A stretch of 64,000 bases of DNA. It comes from Progne subis subis. Taxonomy: Eukaryota > Chordata > Aves > Passeriformes > Hirundinidae. Under the pieces are notes generated by a model that saw only the letters and a list, made by a program, of their open reading frames with translations, made no database searches and was not told the DNA's origin. Below, piece by piece: positions 38,301 through 50,400 of this stretch (position 1 is the first letter of the stretch; each line of letters begins with the position of its first letter). The DNA lies in NCBI GenBank assembly GCA_022316685.1, contig JAKJHU010000153.1, positions 620,001 to 684,000 on the forward strand. Reading direction: 5' to 3'. A program made the translations under genes and the position numbers.

Positions 38301-40329
38301 CTCTCCTGTCAACAGAGTCTAAGTCTTTGTTTGCGACAGCTCCCAGCGCCTGCATGTCCTGTGAGATGGCTGGGTGACAGCAGTGGCTTCATGTGAGATT
38401 CCCTGGAAGGACCTGGAAGCTAGTGCGGTTTCCTCATGTTCCTTGGAGATGCCATCCCAGCAGGGAGGAAGAACAGTTGGAATTGCAGTTACAGCAAGTG
38501 CACTCCATCAGAGAGGGAGAATTTGTCATGGAAAAGTTGTTGATTTTTGGTGGTTTTGGTTTGGGTTTTTTCCCCTCTGAAATGGAGAGCCCATTAAAGG
38601 TAGAGACATGTACAAACTGCTCCTTGGGCTTCCCACCAGGTAACATGGAAAGCTGAGCCTAGTTCCACACTGGAAGCACTGGTGAGCCGTCTTGGCAGCA
38701 CATTTTCTTGTGCACACGTGGCTCCATCACACGTTTTAAATAATAGATGGTTTGCGTGCAAGGAGTTGTTGAGGTTTTTAATTAATCAGTAGATCCCAGT
38801 TTGGCAGAGTGCATCATGACTGGGGAAACAGACATGGGGCTGGCAAAGGATGGGCTTGCAGCTGCTGGAGTTGGGGATAAGGCTCGGAGCCGCCACAGAT
38901 TGAGTCCACCTACGTCAGAGATCTGATTAAATCAGGAGATTTGCATGTTTATTAAGATACTACAGCTTGGTGACTTTGACCAGTAGTGAGGTGGACTTGT
39001 TGCTGGAAGGTTATGGTGTGTGTCTGGCTGGACTGGGTGGCAAGAGGTAGATCAGACAAATAAATCATGGGTTTGATCAATATCAAAATGTCATCAGGAG
39101 ACTTTGGCCATGGAAAATACTGAAATATGAGTTTGCTTTGTGGTGAAAGCAGTGAAGGCTTTAAACACCAACACTTGTGGCTGTGGGTGTGTGTTTTATC
39201 CTGACCTCAAGCTGCTCGGAGACACACAGGGGGAAGTGGTTGGGCATTTTCATTTTGGGGCATAGAAATGGGTGTTTTATCAGTGCAGTGGCATTTTTTG
39301 GTGGAAAAGAAGATCTTGTGGGTTAAAAAATGCCTAGTTCTATGTTGCAGAGCTGGGGTGTGATATGTCAGGCAACTAGAGATAGGTGATATTGGCAACA
39401 GGCAATTTCTGCACACCATGTTAATTAATGAGCTCTGCCAACCCGCATGGGGGAGCAGGAGGTGAATCCTTCCTGCACCGGGAGTTTCTCGTGTGTGGTT
39501 TTCATGCCAACATGGTCTCTGTTCTGTTGGAGGAAGTGCCTCAGGACAACACCACCACCCTGCTTTGGTGGAGGAAGTACCTCAGGGTGACACATCATCC
39601 CTCCTTCGGCAGAGGGGAGCATTTGGAGTAGCCAAGGGGGTTTGGTGATCCCCCTGCAGCCCTGCTTGCCATTCCTGTTGCTCTGACCTTTGCAGCCATT
39701 ACAGACACCAGAGCCACAGGCAGTGCAGGACCCTCGCTGCCATCACCTCAAATAATTTTTTACTTGTGTGCCCAGTGGCCACACGTATGGCCACCCACCC
39801 ACTGGCTGGGTGTGTGCTTACTGGGGATGAAGGTAGTTTGTGCCCTAGGATTTTGGAATCCTTATGGGATCTGGGGGAGCTGTAGGTTTGGGAGTCAGCA
39901 GGGGCTCCTGGCTGGATGAAGCCCCTTTGAGCTGTGCCAGCAGGACCTTGTCCTTGCAGTGCAACCCATCACAGCTCCCCATTACAACTCCCCCAGCCCA
40001 GCATTGTGAGTCTCCCAGCCCCGCTTCTCACATCCTCATCACTACTCTCAGAGCCCCTGGACATTTCTCACAGCCCCTCAATACAATTCTTGCAGGGCCT
40101 GTTACATCTTTCACAGCCCTGATATGTCACAGCCCACCATAACAACTCTAATAGCCCTCATTACAATTTTCAAAGCCCCTGTAGTGATACTCACAGGCCC
40201 CCAATAAGACTCTCAGAGCCCCCCAATGTCTCACAATCCTATTTCTCTCATCCCCGTTTCTCGCACCCCCATCCCAGTTCTCACAGCCCCCCAGCACTTT
40301 TCTCACAACCCTGATTCTCTCATCCCCCC

Positions 40330-40800
40330 CATTTCTCACAGCCTCCCAGTAATTTTCTCACAGCCCCCACCCCTATTCTCGTATCCCCCCGTTTCTCACA
40401 GCCCCCACCCCTATTCTCTTATCCCCCCGTTTCTCACAGCCCCCACCCCGATTCTCTCATCCCCCCATTTCTCACAGCCCCCACCCCGATTCTCTCATCC
40501 CCCCGTTTCTCACGCCCCCCACTCCGATTCTCTCATCTCCCCGATTCTCTCATCCCCCCGTTTCTCACGCCCCCCGCCCCGATTCTCTGATCCCCCCGTT
40601 TCTCACGCCCCCCGCCCCGATTCTCTCATCCCCCCGATTCTCTCATCCCCCCGTTTCTCACGCCCCCCACCCCGATTCTCTCATCCCCCCGATTCTCACA
40701 CCCCCACTCCGATTCTCTCATCTCCCCGATTCTCTCATCCCCCCGTTTCTCACGCCCCCCGCCCCGATTCTCTCATCCCCCCGATTCTCACACCCCCACT
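40330..40800. repeat. 38-bp minisatellite next to SPEN promoter
   Basis: Tandem array of a 38-bp unit, GATTCTCTCATCCCCCCGTT followed by TCTCACGCCCCCCGCCCC, interspersed with extra 17-bp GATTCTCTCATCCCCCC modules. Copies become steadily more uniform towards SPEN. Leftward, to about 39950, heavily decayed versions (TCACAGCCCC, ACAACTCCC) can be followed. It has almost no G on the + strand and therefore leaves a long stop-free frame that is not a gene. Confidence 0.85.
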
Positions 40801-41397
40801 GCCCCCACCCGCCCCGCGCACGCGCAGTCCCGCCCGCCGCCTCCCGCGCGGGGCGGTGCGCGCTCTCGCTCCGCCCCCCCCGGCTGCCCCGCGGCGCGCG
40901 CCCCAGGGCGCAGTGCGCCTGCGCGGGGGCCCCCGTGTGGCGCTGCGCGAGGCGCGGGCAAGGGAAGGGAAAAGGGAAGGGGAGGGGGACAGAGCGAGCG
41001 CGGCCGGGCCGGCGGAGCAGCGGGACCGCGGGGGGGGTGGAGAGGAGGAGGCGGTGGCGGGGGCGCCGCGCTGCCGCTGCCGGAGGAGGAGCAGGAGGAG
41101 GCAGCGGGAGCGAGCGAGCGGGCGGCGCGGCGGGGGGAGCCGGCGAGGGAGCGCAGCCGCGGCGGAGAGCGAGCCCGGCGCCCGGCAGCCGGCCCGGCGG
41201 GCAGGGGGCCCCCCCGGCGGGGATGGTGTGGTCCGGCGGCCGGTGGCGCTGAGGGCGGCCGGGCCCCGCGGCGGAAGGGGCGGAGGGCGAGGCGGAGGCG
41301 GCGGCGGGCGGCGAGCGGCGGCCGGCGGCGCGGCGCGGGGGCAGGCGGCGGCCGGGAGCCGGGGCACGGGCGGCGGGCTCGCCCCGCGCCGCCCAGC
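40801..41397 (+). promoter_or_regulatory. SPEN: SPEN CpG-island promoter and 5' UTR
   Basis: Extremely GC- and CpG-rich, TATA-less. It contains two NRF1-type sites, CGCGCACGCGCAG (40815-40827) and TGCGCCTGCGCG (40914-40925), and GC boxes such as GGGGCGG and CCGCCCCC. This fits a broad housekeeping-type promoter. The end of the 5' UTR reaches a strong start context (A at -3, G at +4). The start of transcription is not resolved. Confidence 0.75.
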
Positions 41398-41480
41398 ATG
41401 GTCCGAGAAACCAGGCACCTCTGGGTGGGCAACCTGCCGGAGAACGTGCGCGAGGAGAAGATCATCGAGCACTTCAAGCG
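41398..41480 (+). CDS. SPEN: SPEN coding exon 1, first half of RRM1
   Basis: Starts MVRETRHLWVGNLPENV and ends EEKIIEHFKR, with two bases of the next codon before donor GTGAGT. It contains RNP2. The start codon has A at -3 and G at +4, and the protein start is identical to human as I remember it. It lies inside the CpG island. Confidence 0.96.
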
Positions 41481-44400
41481 GTGAGTGGGGAGCGGGGAGG
41501 GGGGCCCATCCTGCCCGACCCGCGGTGTGGGGAAAAACGAGGGGAGAAACGTGGGAACGGGGGGGAGGAGTGCGCGGGGACGACGGTTCCCGTGGAGAGG
41601 AGGAGGAAAACAGCGCTGTAAATAACCCGCGCCATGGCGGGATCGGCGGCCGGAGCGGGGAAATACAAAAATGGCTAAAAATGGACCCGAAACGACGGAG
41701 GAGCAGCGAGTGGGGCTCGGCGGTCGGCACGGAGCGGATCTTATCCCGAGGATGTCGGGAGGCAGCGCTAAGCTTGGCCGTCTTGTTTTCCATTCCTTTT
41801 GAATTTTATTTATTTTTTTTTTTTTTCCCAACGTTTGGACTTTTTCTGTTTATTTTCGCCCGTTTCACTGCGTTTCCCTCCCACCTGGAGCCCTGGAGGA
41901 TGCTGCGTGTCCCTCCGAAGTGCAGCGAGCTGTGGAACCGAAGCGCCTGCAGCTGCGAAAATGTGACTCTGGGGGGAAAAAAAAATCACACACAAACCCA
42001 CGGAGAAAACACGCAATCCTGCACGCGGGAAGCGCTCTGGATTCCTTATATCGTGCTGGGTTGGTTTTTTGGTTTTTTTTGTTTTGTTTTGTTTTGTTTT
42101 TTTGTTTTGTTTTTTTTTTCCCAATAGGTTAATCCTGCTCATAAGGAAGTAGTAGCTGTTTGCATGGTTGGGGTTTTTTTCCTCCTCCCTCTGTCTTTCC
42201 CTTCAAGAAGGAGGAAGAGGCTTCTCCCCTGCCGCCTAAGCAACACCTTTTTCCTGTGGAAATGCTCTCAAGTTGATGCACCCCGCGCTGGAAGCCGTTT
42301 TTTAGGAAGAAAAAGAGAGTAACGAGCCCTGCTTAGCCCATGGCCTCTCCAGGCCCTTTGCTTTAATCCCACCAGCAGCAGAAACAAATGGATTTTGAGG
42401 CTTCCTTTAATCTTCCTGTGTTGGAAAAATGACGGAGCGTCCTTAATAATGAGTCACCATGGGAAAAATAGATGCGGTGACACCGAGGGGGAAAAAGGAA
42501 GGTCCCAGCGCCTCTTCCCTGTTTTCTAGTTGTCTGTTGTGGAAGGACTGGAGGTCTTGCATCCCCCTCCATCCTCTTGGCCTCAGCTGCTGCAGCAGCC
42601 ATATCCCATCTCTGCATCTTCATCGCTCTGAAACTGCTCTGTTTTAATCAAGCTTCACCTTTATTATCCTCCTGAGCCCAGAATTTGCCACTTGGTCAAC
42701 GCGTGGGATGGTGGATGTGTATCCAGGGTGGTTTGTCATGTCCCTGAAGTCCAGGTTACGTGACCCACTGCTGTACAAAGCCCGGTTTTGGGGGGAGAAA
42801 GCTCGCTCTAGGGTTAGTTGGTTAATTCCATCTGTAACTAGCTGAGGGAATGGGCGCTCCACAGTGGAAATCTTACATTCCTCAGGTTTATTTTGTCCAG
42901 TCCTCCTCCTTTTATAAGATATATTAAAGCAGGGAAAAAGTTGCTATGGTACGGTTGCTTGGAGATGGATGGGAAAAATGGCAGGCGCTGAATTAATTAC
43001 CTTTTTTTTTGGTTGTTTGTACCTTGGCAAGTTGTGATCGCAGGTTTGGGAAGGACCTTCATAGCCAGGCATTTCTCCCTGTTTTTCCAAAGTGATTTTT
43101 GCCCAGGATTTGTGTGTTTGGATGAGGCTGATCTCACGCCAGTAAACACAGTTAAAACACGCTTCAGCCCTTTGGCTGCAGGTATTAAAGCAGTGGGAAG
43201 GAATGATACGCCGCCTCCGAATGTTAGTGGGGTGTAGCCACTGGAATATTTGTGGCTGGAAAAGGGGTGAGGGGGTGGCTGTGGAGCCAGGTCCGAGGCT
43301 CGGTGTGTAGGTGCTGTAGGTGGACAATGGAAGCAAGGCTTCCTTTGTATGCCCGTGCTCGCCTGGGGGAAGGGACACGCGCTGCACAAGGCTTACACGG
43401 CGTGGTGGGTTTATCCAGAGGGAGGGAAAGCGGCTGCCCGGCCGTGGAGGTAGGAAGGAAGGCTCCCTCCTTTCCATGGAGGGAGCTGTAGTTGGGAGGG
43501 AAGGTCTTTTCGGATGGAGCGGGGCTTGGCAGAGCCCAGTTCCCACCCATCCCCCAGCGTGGGAATAGGGCGAAGCGAGTGTGGGGAGCTGAGCCATGGG
43601 AGCCGTGGCAGCGGGGCAGGGTTTGGGGGAAAAACCGCCTCAAACCTCAACTGGGCTGCGACCGGGAATCGCCTCACCCCCGGAGCCTCTGTGCAGCTCA
43701 CCAGAGTGTTTGTTTTTCCACTGTGCTTGGGAAATGCTGTCCTTCCCAGATGGACGCCCGTCCGCAAGGCTGTTGTGCAGTCCCTGCTGGGGGCGAAACA
43801 ACCATCTTGTTTCCAAAGAATTAAAAATTCAGGGAAAACTAAAACTTACAACTCGGCAGGAGTGTGGAGGGTTTGGTGCCTCTCCTCCCCCCTTCACTTA
43901 ACCACCGACTGTGGGAACCTTGTTTGGATTTGCAGCCTCACAAGGAATTCCATAAAGGGATGAATTAAGAATTTTGAAGAAATACATGTTTTTATTCTTT
44001 TTCCCCAAATGCTTCTGATTGGTTTGTTTAATTTAGCGAGGTGAATGGGAATAACACTCCATGCTATGAACTCTTTCAAATTAGAGAATACTGAAGCTGG
44101 TCTCAAGAAACACTGGCTTACACGAGCAGCGTTATTTTTTTTTCCTTAAAAGCCCTTTTAAAAAACAGTTTCCTTGATATTAAAGGGGATTGCAGAGGAG
44201 AGATTTTCCATGCATTTAAATGCATTGAAATTGTCTTTCAGTTTCTTACCCAAATACTCCCTTTTCAAAAACTAATGCTCTGTATTTCTTTTCAACTGAG
44301 CTATTAAGGCACCCTGAAGTAGAAAAGCAGGCAGTGCCAGGATTAGAGATCTACTGTTCAGGTGGAATAAGTAGCGAATTCGAATTATGATCTGGGAGAT

Positions 44401-47400
44401 GGGAGCTCGGGGAAGTGGTGGGAGCAGTGGTTTGGGTTCACCTAATTAATGCTGGAAAAAAAACCTGTCGTTCCATCACTGAAACAGATGCTCAGCAGCT
44501 TGCAGAACAAGGTGACTAAATATAGTAACAGCTGTCCCCAACACAAGTGCGGCCCTTCCATATTTTTTTTCTTCCTTGTGTTTTCTTCCAGTTATCTGAA
44601 AGAACATGGCTTTGTCCCTTTACTGGTGTTTTAAAGGGCAAAGAAGAGTAAAAGCCTCTTAATGATGGACCATGTGACTGTCGTGTGCAATCTCCTGTGC
44701 TGAGGGAGAATTAAGACATTCACAGTGGCAATCAAGTGCAGCAGAAGCCTTAGATTTCAGGAAACAAATGTACTCCTTGAAAATCAATGGAATACATTGC
44801 AGATCAGGGCAATTGGAGGAGATAAATAACTTCTAAGGGGTTTTTTGGAGTGGGAAATGGGCTTTCCGTGGCTTCGCCGTGTTCCAGTATCTGTCTCTCA
44901 GGAGATACTTCATTTGCCTCCTGGAGAAATGGTTGGCATTTTAAACGTAACTGCAAAAACCTGCCGTGACAGCAAGTGTCTGCTTTCAGTAATTCCTAGA
45001 AAATATCTGGTCAGTTTGTCATGTCTTGGAGTGTAAATTTGGCCTGGGTGAGTGGAATCTGTACCTTCTGCTCCATATCACTGCTGTGGACTGAGGTGGT
45101 GTAGGGGAATTTTGGTAGCTCTGGTGCAGGCTGTGACCTGGCGGGAACGGTGTCGGCTACTACTGGTGTGGAACACTTGGAGGAAAACTTCCCACGTCTG
45201 ACACCGGCAGGTCTTGCAGTGCCCTTCCACAGGAACTGGCTTGAGTCAGAAGGAACAAGGGTTTTTTTCTGCTCATGATTTTCTAGTAAAGCTCTTAAAT
45301 GTGTTCCCTGGCTTTTTTTTCATGATCACTGATTAATAAAGTCCTTGGATATCACTTGGGATGCAAACACATGGATGGTTATCCTAACTCAGCTCAGCCT
45401 ATACAGATCTCTATCCAAGTGTATTTTTATTGCAGGAAAATACAGACGTAAGGCCACAGAAGGAACTATTCCTGTTTCGTCTCTCGATTTGTGTCAGTAG
45501 GTATTTTCACAGATGAGGTACTGCCTTTTCCAGCGCAGAGCTGTGAAGGAGGGGAGGGTACAATTTATGCCTGTGTTTTACTGGAGTGATGTCTGGAATA
45601 ATGGGCAGAATCATAACTTGTTTGTGCTGGTTTTACAAACACTTCCAGTAATGTGATCCAGAGACCATAGTAGGTTGTTTGGTTGGGAGACTAGAGCAGA
45701 GGGATTAAAATAATTGCCCAGAATCAGAAGGGGAGGCAAGTTCTTTTGGTGGGTTCCAGTGAGTCAGCCTCGCATGGAGCATAGGCTGGGTGATGTTGGT
45801 GCCGGTTCTGGTGGTGATTTGCTATCAGATCTTTAGTAATTCTATTCCTAGTACTGATCCACAAGTCACCCTAAAGCAGCACAGGCACCACCTCTGTGGC
45901 ATCCCGGCTTGCTCCCCAACAGTGTCTGCCTGCAGCTGCCTCCAGCTTCCCCCAGGCCGAGTCCTGGGGCGTTGCTCCTGAGCAGGCTGAGATCTGTGGC
46001 TCTTCTGGATTCTGCTCTTTGCCTGCACTTGAGGTGGCAGCTGGTTGACGCCACACTGGCCGAGGAAATGGCTGGGTAATTATTTCAAAGAAACTTAATG
46101 AAAAGCCACAAAGAGTGTAGATTTGGACTAAGCTTCTATTAAGTGGTTTTATACGCTGAGCTGTGGTAGAAAGATAAGTTGATGTCACTTGGTCACGAAA
46201 TTCTGTCATCTGCTGAGCCTAGCTGGCATCATTTATTCTCTGAAGTTTCTTCAAAGGTCCAGGCTGTGTTTAGTTGTGATTATTTGTGATTTGATATGAG
46301 CAGCTTCTGTTGTCACTGAGCTGCTCAAGAACGATGTTGGCTTTTGGTATTTCTTGCCCTTACTGTAAACTCCTTTGGTACAACAGTAAAATAATCCCTG
46401 CAGAGTACAAAAACAGATTCACGTGTTGAGAACTTACCAGTCCAGTGAAGGTATTAAATCCATTCATCAGGTCAGAACAGGAGATGAATAAAGGCTTAAA
46501 TTCACTTTGTGATAGCCTTGTTGACTATATTTTTATTCCTCCTTGCTTTTCATAGGCCAGAAAGTCATGCCAAGTTCCCTGGCAAATGACCTTATTGACA
46601 TCTTAAGGTGTGTCCAAAATTAGGTCCTTGTCTTCGCTGAGGGCAAAGAGGCAGTTGCTGGCTTTCCATAAAAAAGGAAGTAAATATCCAAATGAGTAGA
46701 AGGCAGATGTTGGATGAGGCAATGAGTCAGGGTGGACCTGGGGCTCCTCAGGAGCTTTGTTTTTGTGAGCTGATGTGTCACAACTGCAGCTTGTCTTGCT
46801 GCTGTGGTGGTTTCACACTGCGGTCGGGTTGTGAGGAAGAGGAGGAGATGCCCTTTTGCATGTGAAGAGGCACCTAAGAAATAATGAACACCAAAACTGT
46901 GTTCTGAGGATGTTTGCAAAGGGGTGGAACTGAGGGTCACCCCTCCCAGCTGCTTTTAGGCTGCTGAAGGTTTCAGGAGAGTTGCTGTGGGTGTGAGTAG
47001 TGGAGCTGCCACTGGGTTGGATATGCTCTCGATTTGTAGCTACCAAAAATAAGAACCAGTGAGTTATTTCACTTGTGTTTTTTATTAATTTCATTGAACT
47101 TGCTGAGGTCTGAGAACACCCTGAAACCAAAGACTGCAAGGACAAACATTCCTAAACAATGAATTGAGAAATAAACTAGAAAAATGATTGCTGTCCGTAA
47201 TAAGATTCTGAGTTTAGCTGAATCTTTGGCATGCTGATGTAGTAATCTTGTGGGAGGAACAGGAGCCTGAGGATGGAAATTCACAGTGTACAACCAGCCT
47301 TGTTGCTTTCCTTTGCTCAAGGTTTTCTGGTGTTCTGAAGACTCCTTGGACAGTTAATGAAAATCAGACAGAAGTTGCTTTTTTTATCACCCAGGCTACA

Positions 47401-50400
47401 AGTCAGCAGTGTTTCCTACTTGGTGATTGTACACACACGCTTATTTGGAGGCTTCACCTTAATGCCTGTGGAGTAATGGCAGCTCAGATCTCCTGAAACC
47501 GATCTCCATCGCTGTTCTGCAGCAGCACATTCAGAGGTGATGAAGGCTCCTTGACCATGAATAAAACACAGCAACTACTTTGGTTTGTGCATTTCCATAG
47601 TTATTGTTTAACCTGCTGACGCTCTGTAATCGTCTCCTGCAATCTGTAAAATCCTGCAGTGTGAAGATAACATCCTTCAGTAAAAGAACAAACATTGTTC
47701 CAAGCTTTTCATAAATACACCAGATATATCTCAGGGCCTGCTGCAGCCTGGTCTGTCACCAGGAAGGATTGAAGGCAGCACCTCTGAATTTGTTGGAAAC
47801 AACATCATCCTGGGCTGAATTTTTTTGGAAATGCATTCTGTAGCCATTGCATGTGGCTGGCTCTGGACTAGAGTTTGTGTCTGTGCCTTATGCAAGGTCC
47901 AGATGTTCGTGGGGACTTGGGTGAGAAGGAGCAGAGTTCAGATGCGAAAGAAACGTCAAATTGATTGTGGGAGGAGAGCAGCAGGCTGTCACAACAACTG
48001 TGTTCTGGTTAGAGGCTTGGACATTTTTAAGAACAAAAGGGAGCTTTTTTTGGTTCCTTTCTCTTCCTCTTTTTAATCAGCCTTAAAACTGAAAGGACTT
48101 TTTTTGTATAAGCACACTTAGATCTGGAGCGTGAGCTTCCGCATCTGATCAGAATGCCCTGAGCGTGCTCTCGTCTCTGCTGAAAAGCCAGAGAAGTCCA
48201 GACGTCTCCGGAAGGAGGATGAATGAATGATCTGCAGGGCTGTCTGTTGGATACTGCTGTGATAGTTCTGACCTCTGTGCGTTCCTCTTGGATGCCCCTC
48301 TGTCCAAATGGAGGAGTTTCCATGCCTTTTGTTATTCCCAGTGTGGTAGGAAACTAGAGCTGAGTTCACACCAAGTTCCTGTCCCAAAGGTGGTCAGGTA
48401 CCCAGTCAGAGCTGGATTTGAAACCATCTTTTAGCTCAACAAAAAGAACGGCCGGATTGTAAACGATTTTATTGAAGTAAGTAGTGAATCTACTGTTTTT
48501 CTCCAGGAAGAGAACTGACCTGGTTGTGTTTGCTATCCATGGGATTCATTGGGAGTAACTTGGTGTCCCTGTCACAGCTTTCCCTGTGTCTTCAATGAGG
48601 TGTTCAGCGCTTCCGCACAGCACAAAGCTCCGCGCTGCGGTCCATCTGCTCCTGCTGCTGGGTGAATACCTCCCATCCTCATTAACAGTGATGGCTGCCA
48701 AAGAGATCACAGAGGCTCGTTGAAATGTCCCTCTTTAAGCTCTCTGTGGCAGCTGTAGGTGACCTGTAATAGTTAATAGGGCAAAATAAGAAGAATAAAT
48801 TGCCGAGTTGTATGTTTAAAGAAGTCATCTTTGGCGGGGAGAGAAGTCTTCCGGCCTCATTAGCATCCTAACTATGAGGGGAATAAAAGCTCAGGGTGGA
48901 TGAGTATCTCCCTTGTATATGTAATCAGCTTCTGATTTAATTTCACAGGATCTGTGAGATGCTGCTCTTAGGAAGGCAGCTGGATATGCATCCAGACGGC
49001 CAATGTCCAGCACAATCACCACCTTGTAATCAAAGTAGTCTAAGTAAACCTTTGGTCTTCTTCTTAACTCTGAAACAACTTATTAGAAGAATTAGTAGCA
49101 GAGAAGCTTTGCCACATTTTAAAAAGTGGTTTCAAGATTGATGTTGTAGATGATAATGCTGGTTGTGGGTATGGTGAGATACACCAGTTTTTGGCAGCAG
49201 CTAAGCTCTGGAAGCATCTCTTCCTCTACATCTTTTCAGAGTTTACAGCCCCTGTGTTAGTTGCAGTTAATGCTCTTGCCTAGCTTGTGTCAGTCTGATT
49301 TATAACTTAAAGGTGAAGCTGATGACTGAAATGGCATAAAATGAGAGAGCAGCTTTCCCAGCAGTTGTGTTGGTGTTTCTGGTTGTGTGGTGTATCCTTG
49401 AACCTCAGGCGGAGCCCTCTTGGTGTGTAGTACGTGTTCACCTCCAGATACAGCTCTGCTCAAGTCTTTGGTGTGGTGAGGCCTCCTTTAAGTCAGCTCA
49501 TAAAGCCGAGGTGTGAAACCTTGCCTGTTGTGATGAAACTCAAGTTTCCAGCTCAGCTTTGCAAAACCTCGACTTTGAGTTGCACTAAAAGGAAAGCCAT
49601 TGAAGTGTAGCTGGTTCAGGAGCTTGGCTCTGGAAAGTCCCAGGCTCTTGCCTGTGGAGAAAATGCCTGGAGCACAGGTAGTCACTGCAGACAAAACACA
49701 CCCGAGTGTGTGCCAGGCTCTTGCCAGGCGCTTGTCAGTGGGGAATATTATTTTCCTTGGGCTGACACCTGGCTCACGCCAAGGACTGTGCTGCCAGTTG
49801 GTTTAGTCACAGGGACAAGCACTTTCTCCAGGGCGATGGAAGTGGTGAGTCACGAAGCAATGAAATAACATTTGCACATCTGCGTTTGGTGACTGGCTGG
49901 TGTGGCAGAGCGGGAGTGGCTGGACTGGCTGGGAACTGGCTGGATTGCCTCTCTGGTGTCAAGATCATTACCTGTTAGCATTGGTGAGTTTTTGTGGTTG
50001 AGGATTTGACTGAGAGTCCTTGGATCCGTGGCTGACTTCTGTCCAAAATGGGTTTCAAGTTGTCAAACCTATGGGCTGAACTGAAGCTGGTCACTTGCTC
50101 AAACCCAGTTGAAATTTGAGGGGGAAGAACAGTTCTATCGCTTGAGGTGGTCTCAGAGACTGCAGACAAATAAACATTTTTTTCCTCTGAAGTACTGTTT
50201 TCTGGAAAGCATACAAAACCTTGGAGAAGAGGTGGTAAATGTGTGTTGTTAGAGAAGTCTGTACCAGTGGGACCAAGACTGCTAAAGATGATCCACATCT
50301 CAAGTGCTATGCAGGGTGGCAGGAAGACCATAATGTTGTGACTCTGCATTTTCCTCCATCTGCTGCCGAATACACGCAAAGCAGAGCTTAGAGAAGCAAA

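Larger units (their letters stand above)
30140..39900. other. Intergenic FBLIM1-SPEN, right part
   Basis: No protein gene is supported. It holds simple sequence (G23, T61, T/G-rich tracts at 32220-32345), a GC-rich patch with a TATA box near 31995, and a block at 38880-39010 with an octamer ATTTGCAT. Open frames here are short or come from simple repeats. Confidence 0.6.

Noticed and set aside
40330..40800. CRISPR-like repeat array
   Set aside because: The units are contiguous minisatellite copies with no unique spacers, in a vertebrate genome.
40750..41831. Two reverse-strand frames of 347 codons over the SPEN CpG island
   Set aside because: Arg/Pro/Ala-rich translations of GC-rich DNA, the shadow of the 5' UTR; no domain or codon signal.
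40226..42127. 633-codon open frame across the SPEN promoter
   Set aside because: It is stop-free because the C-rich minisatellite and CpG island lack stops. It reads SPEN exon 1 in the wrong frame and continues into intron, and it shows only repeat-derived SHPPVSH-like sequence.
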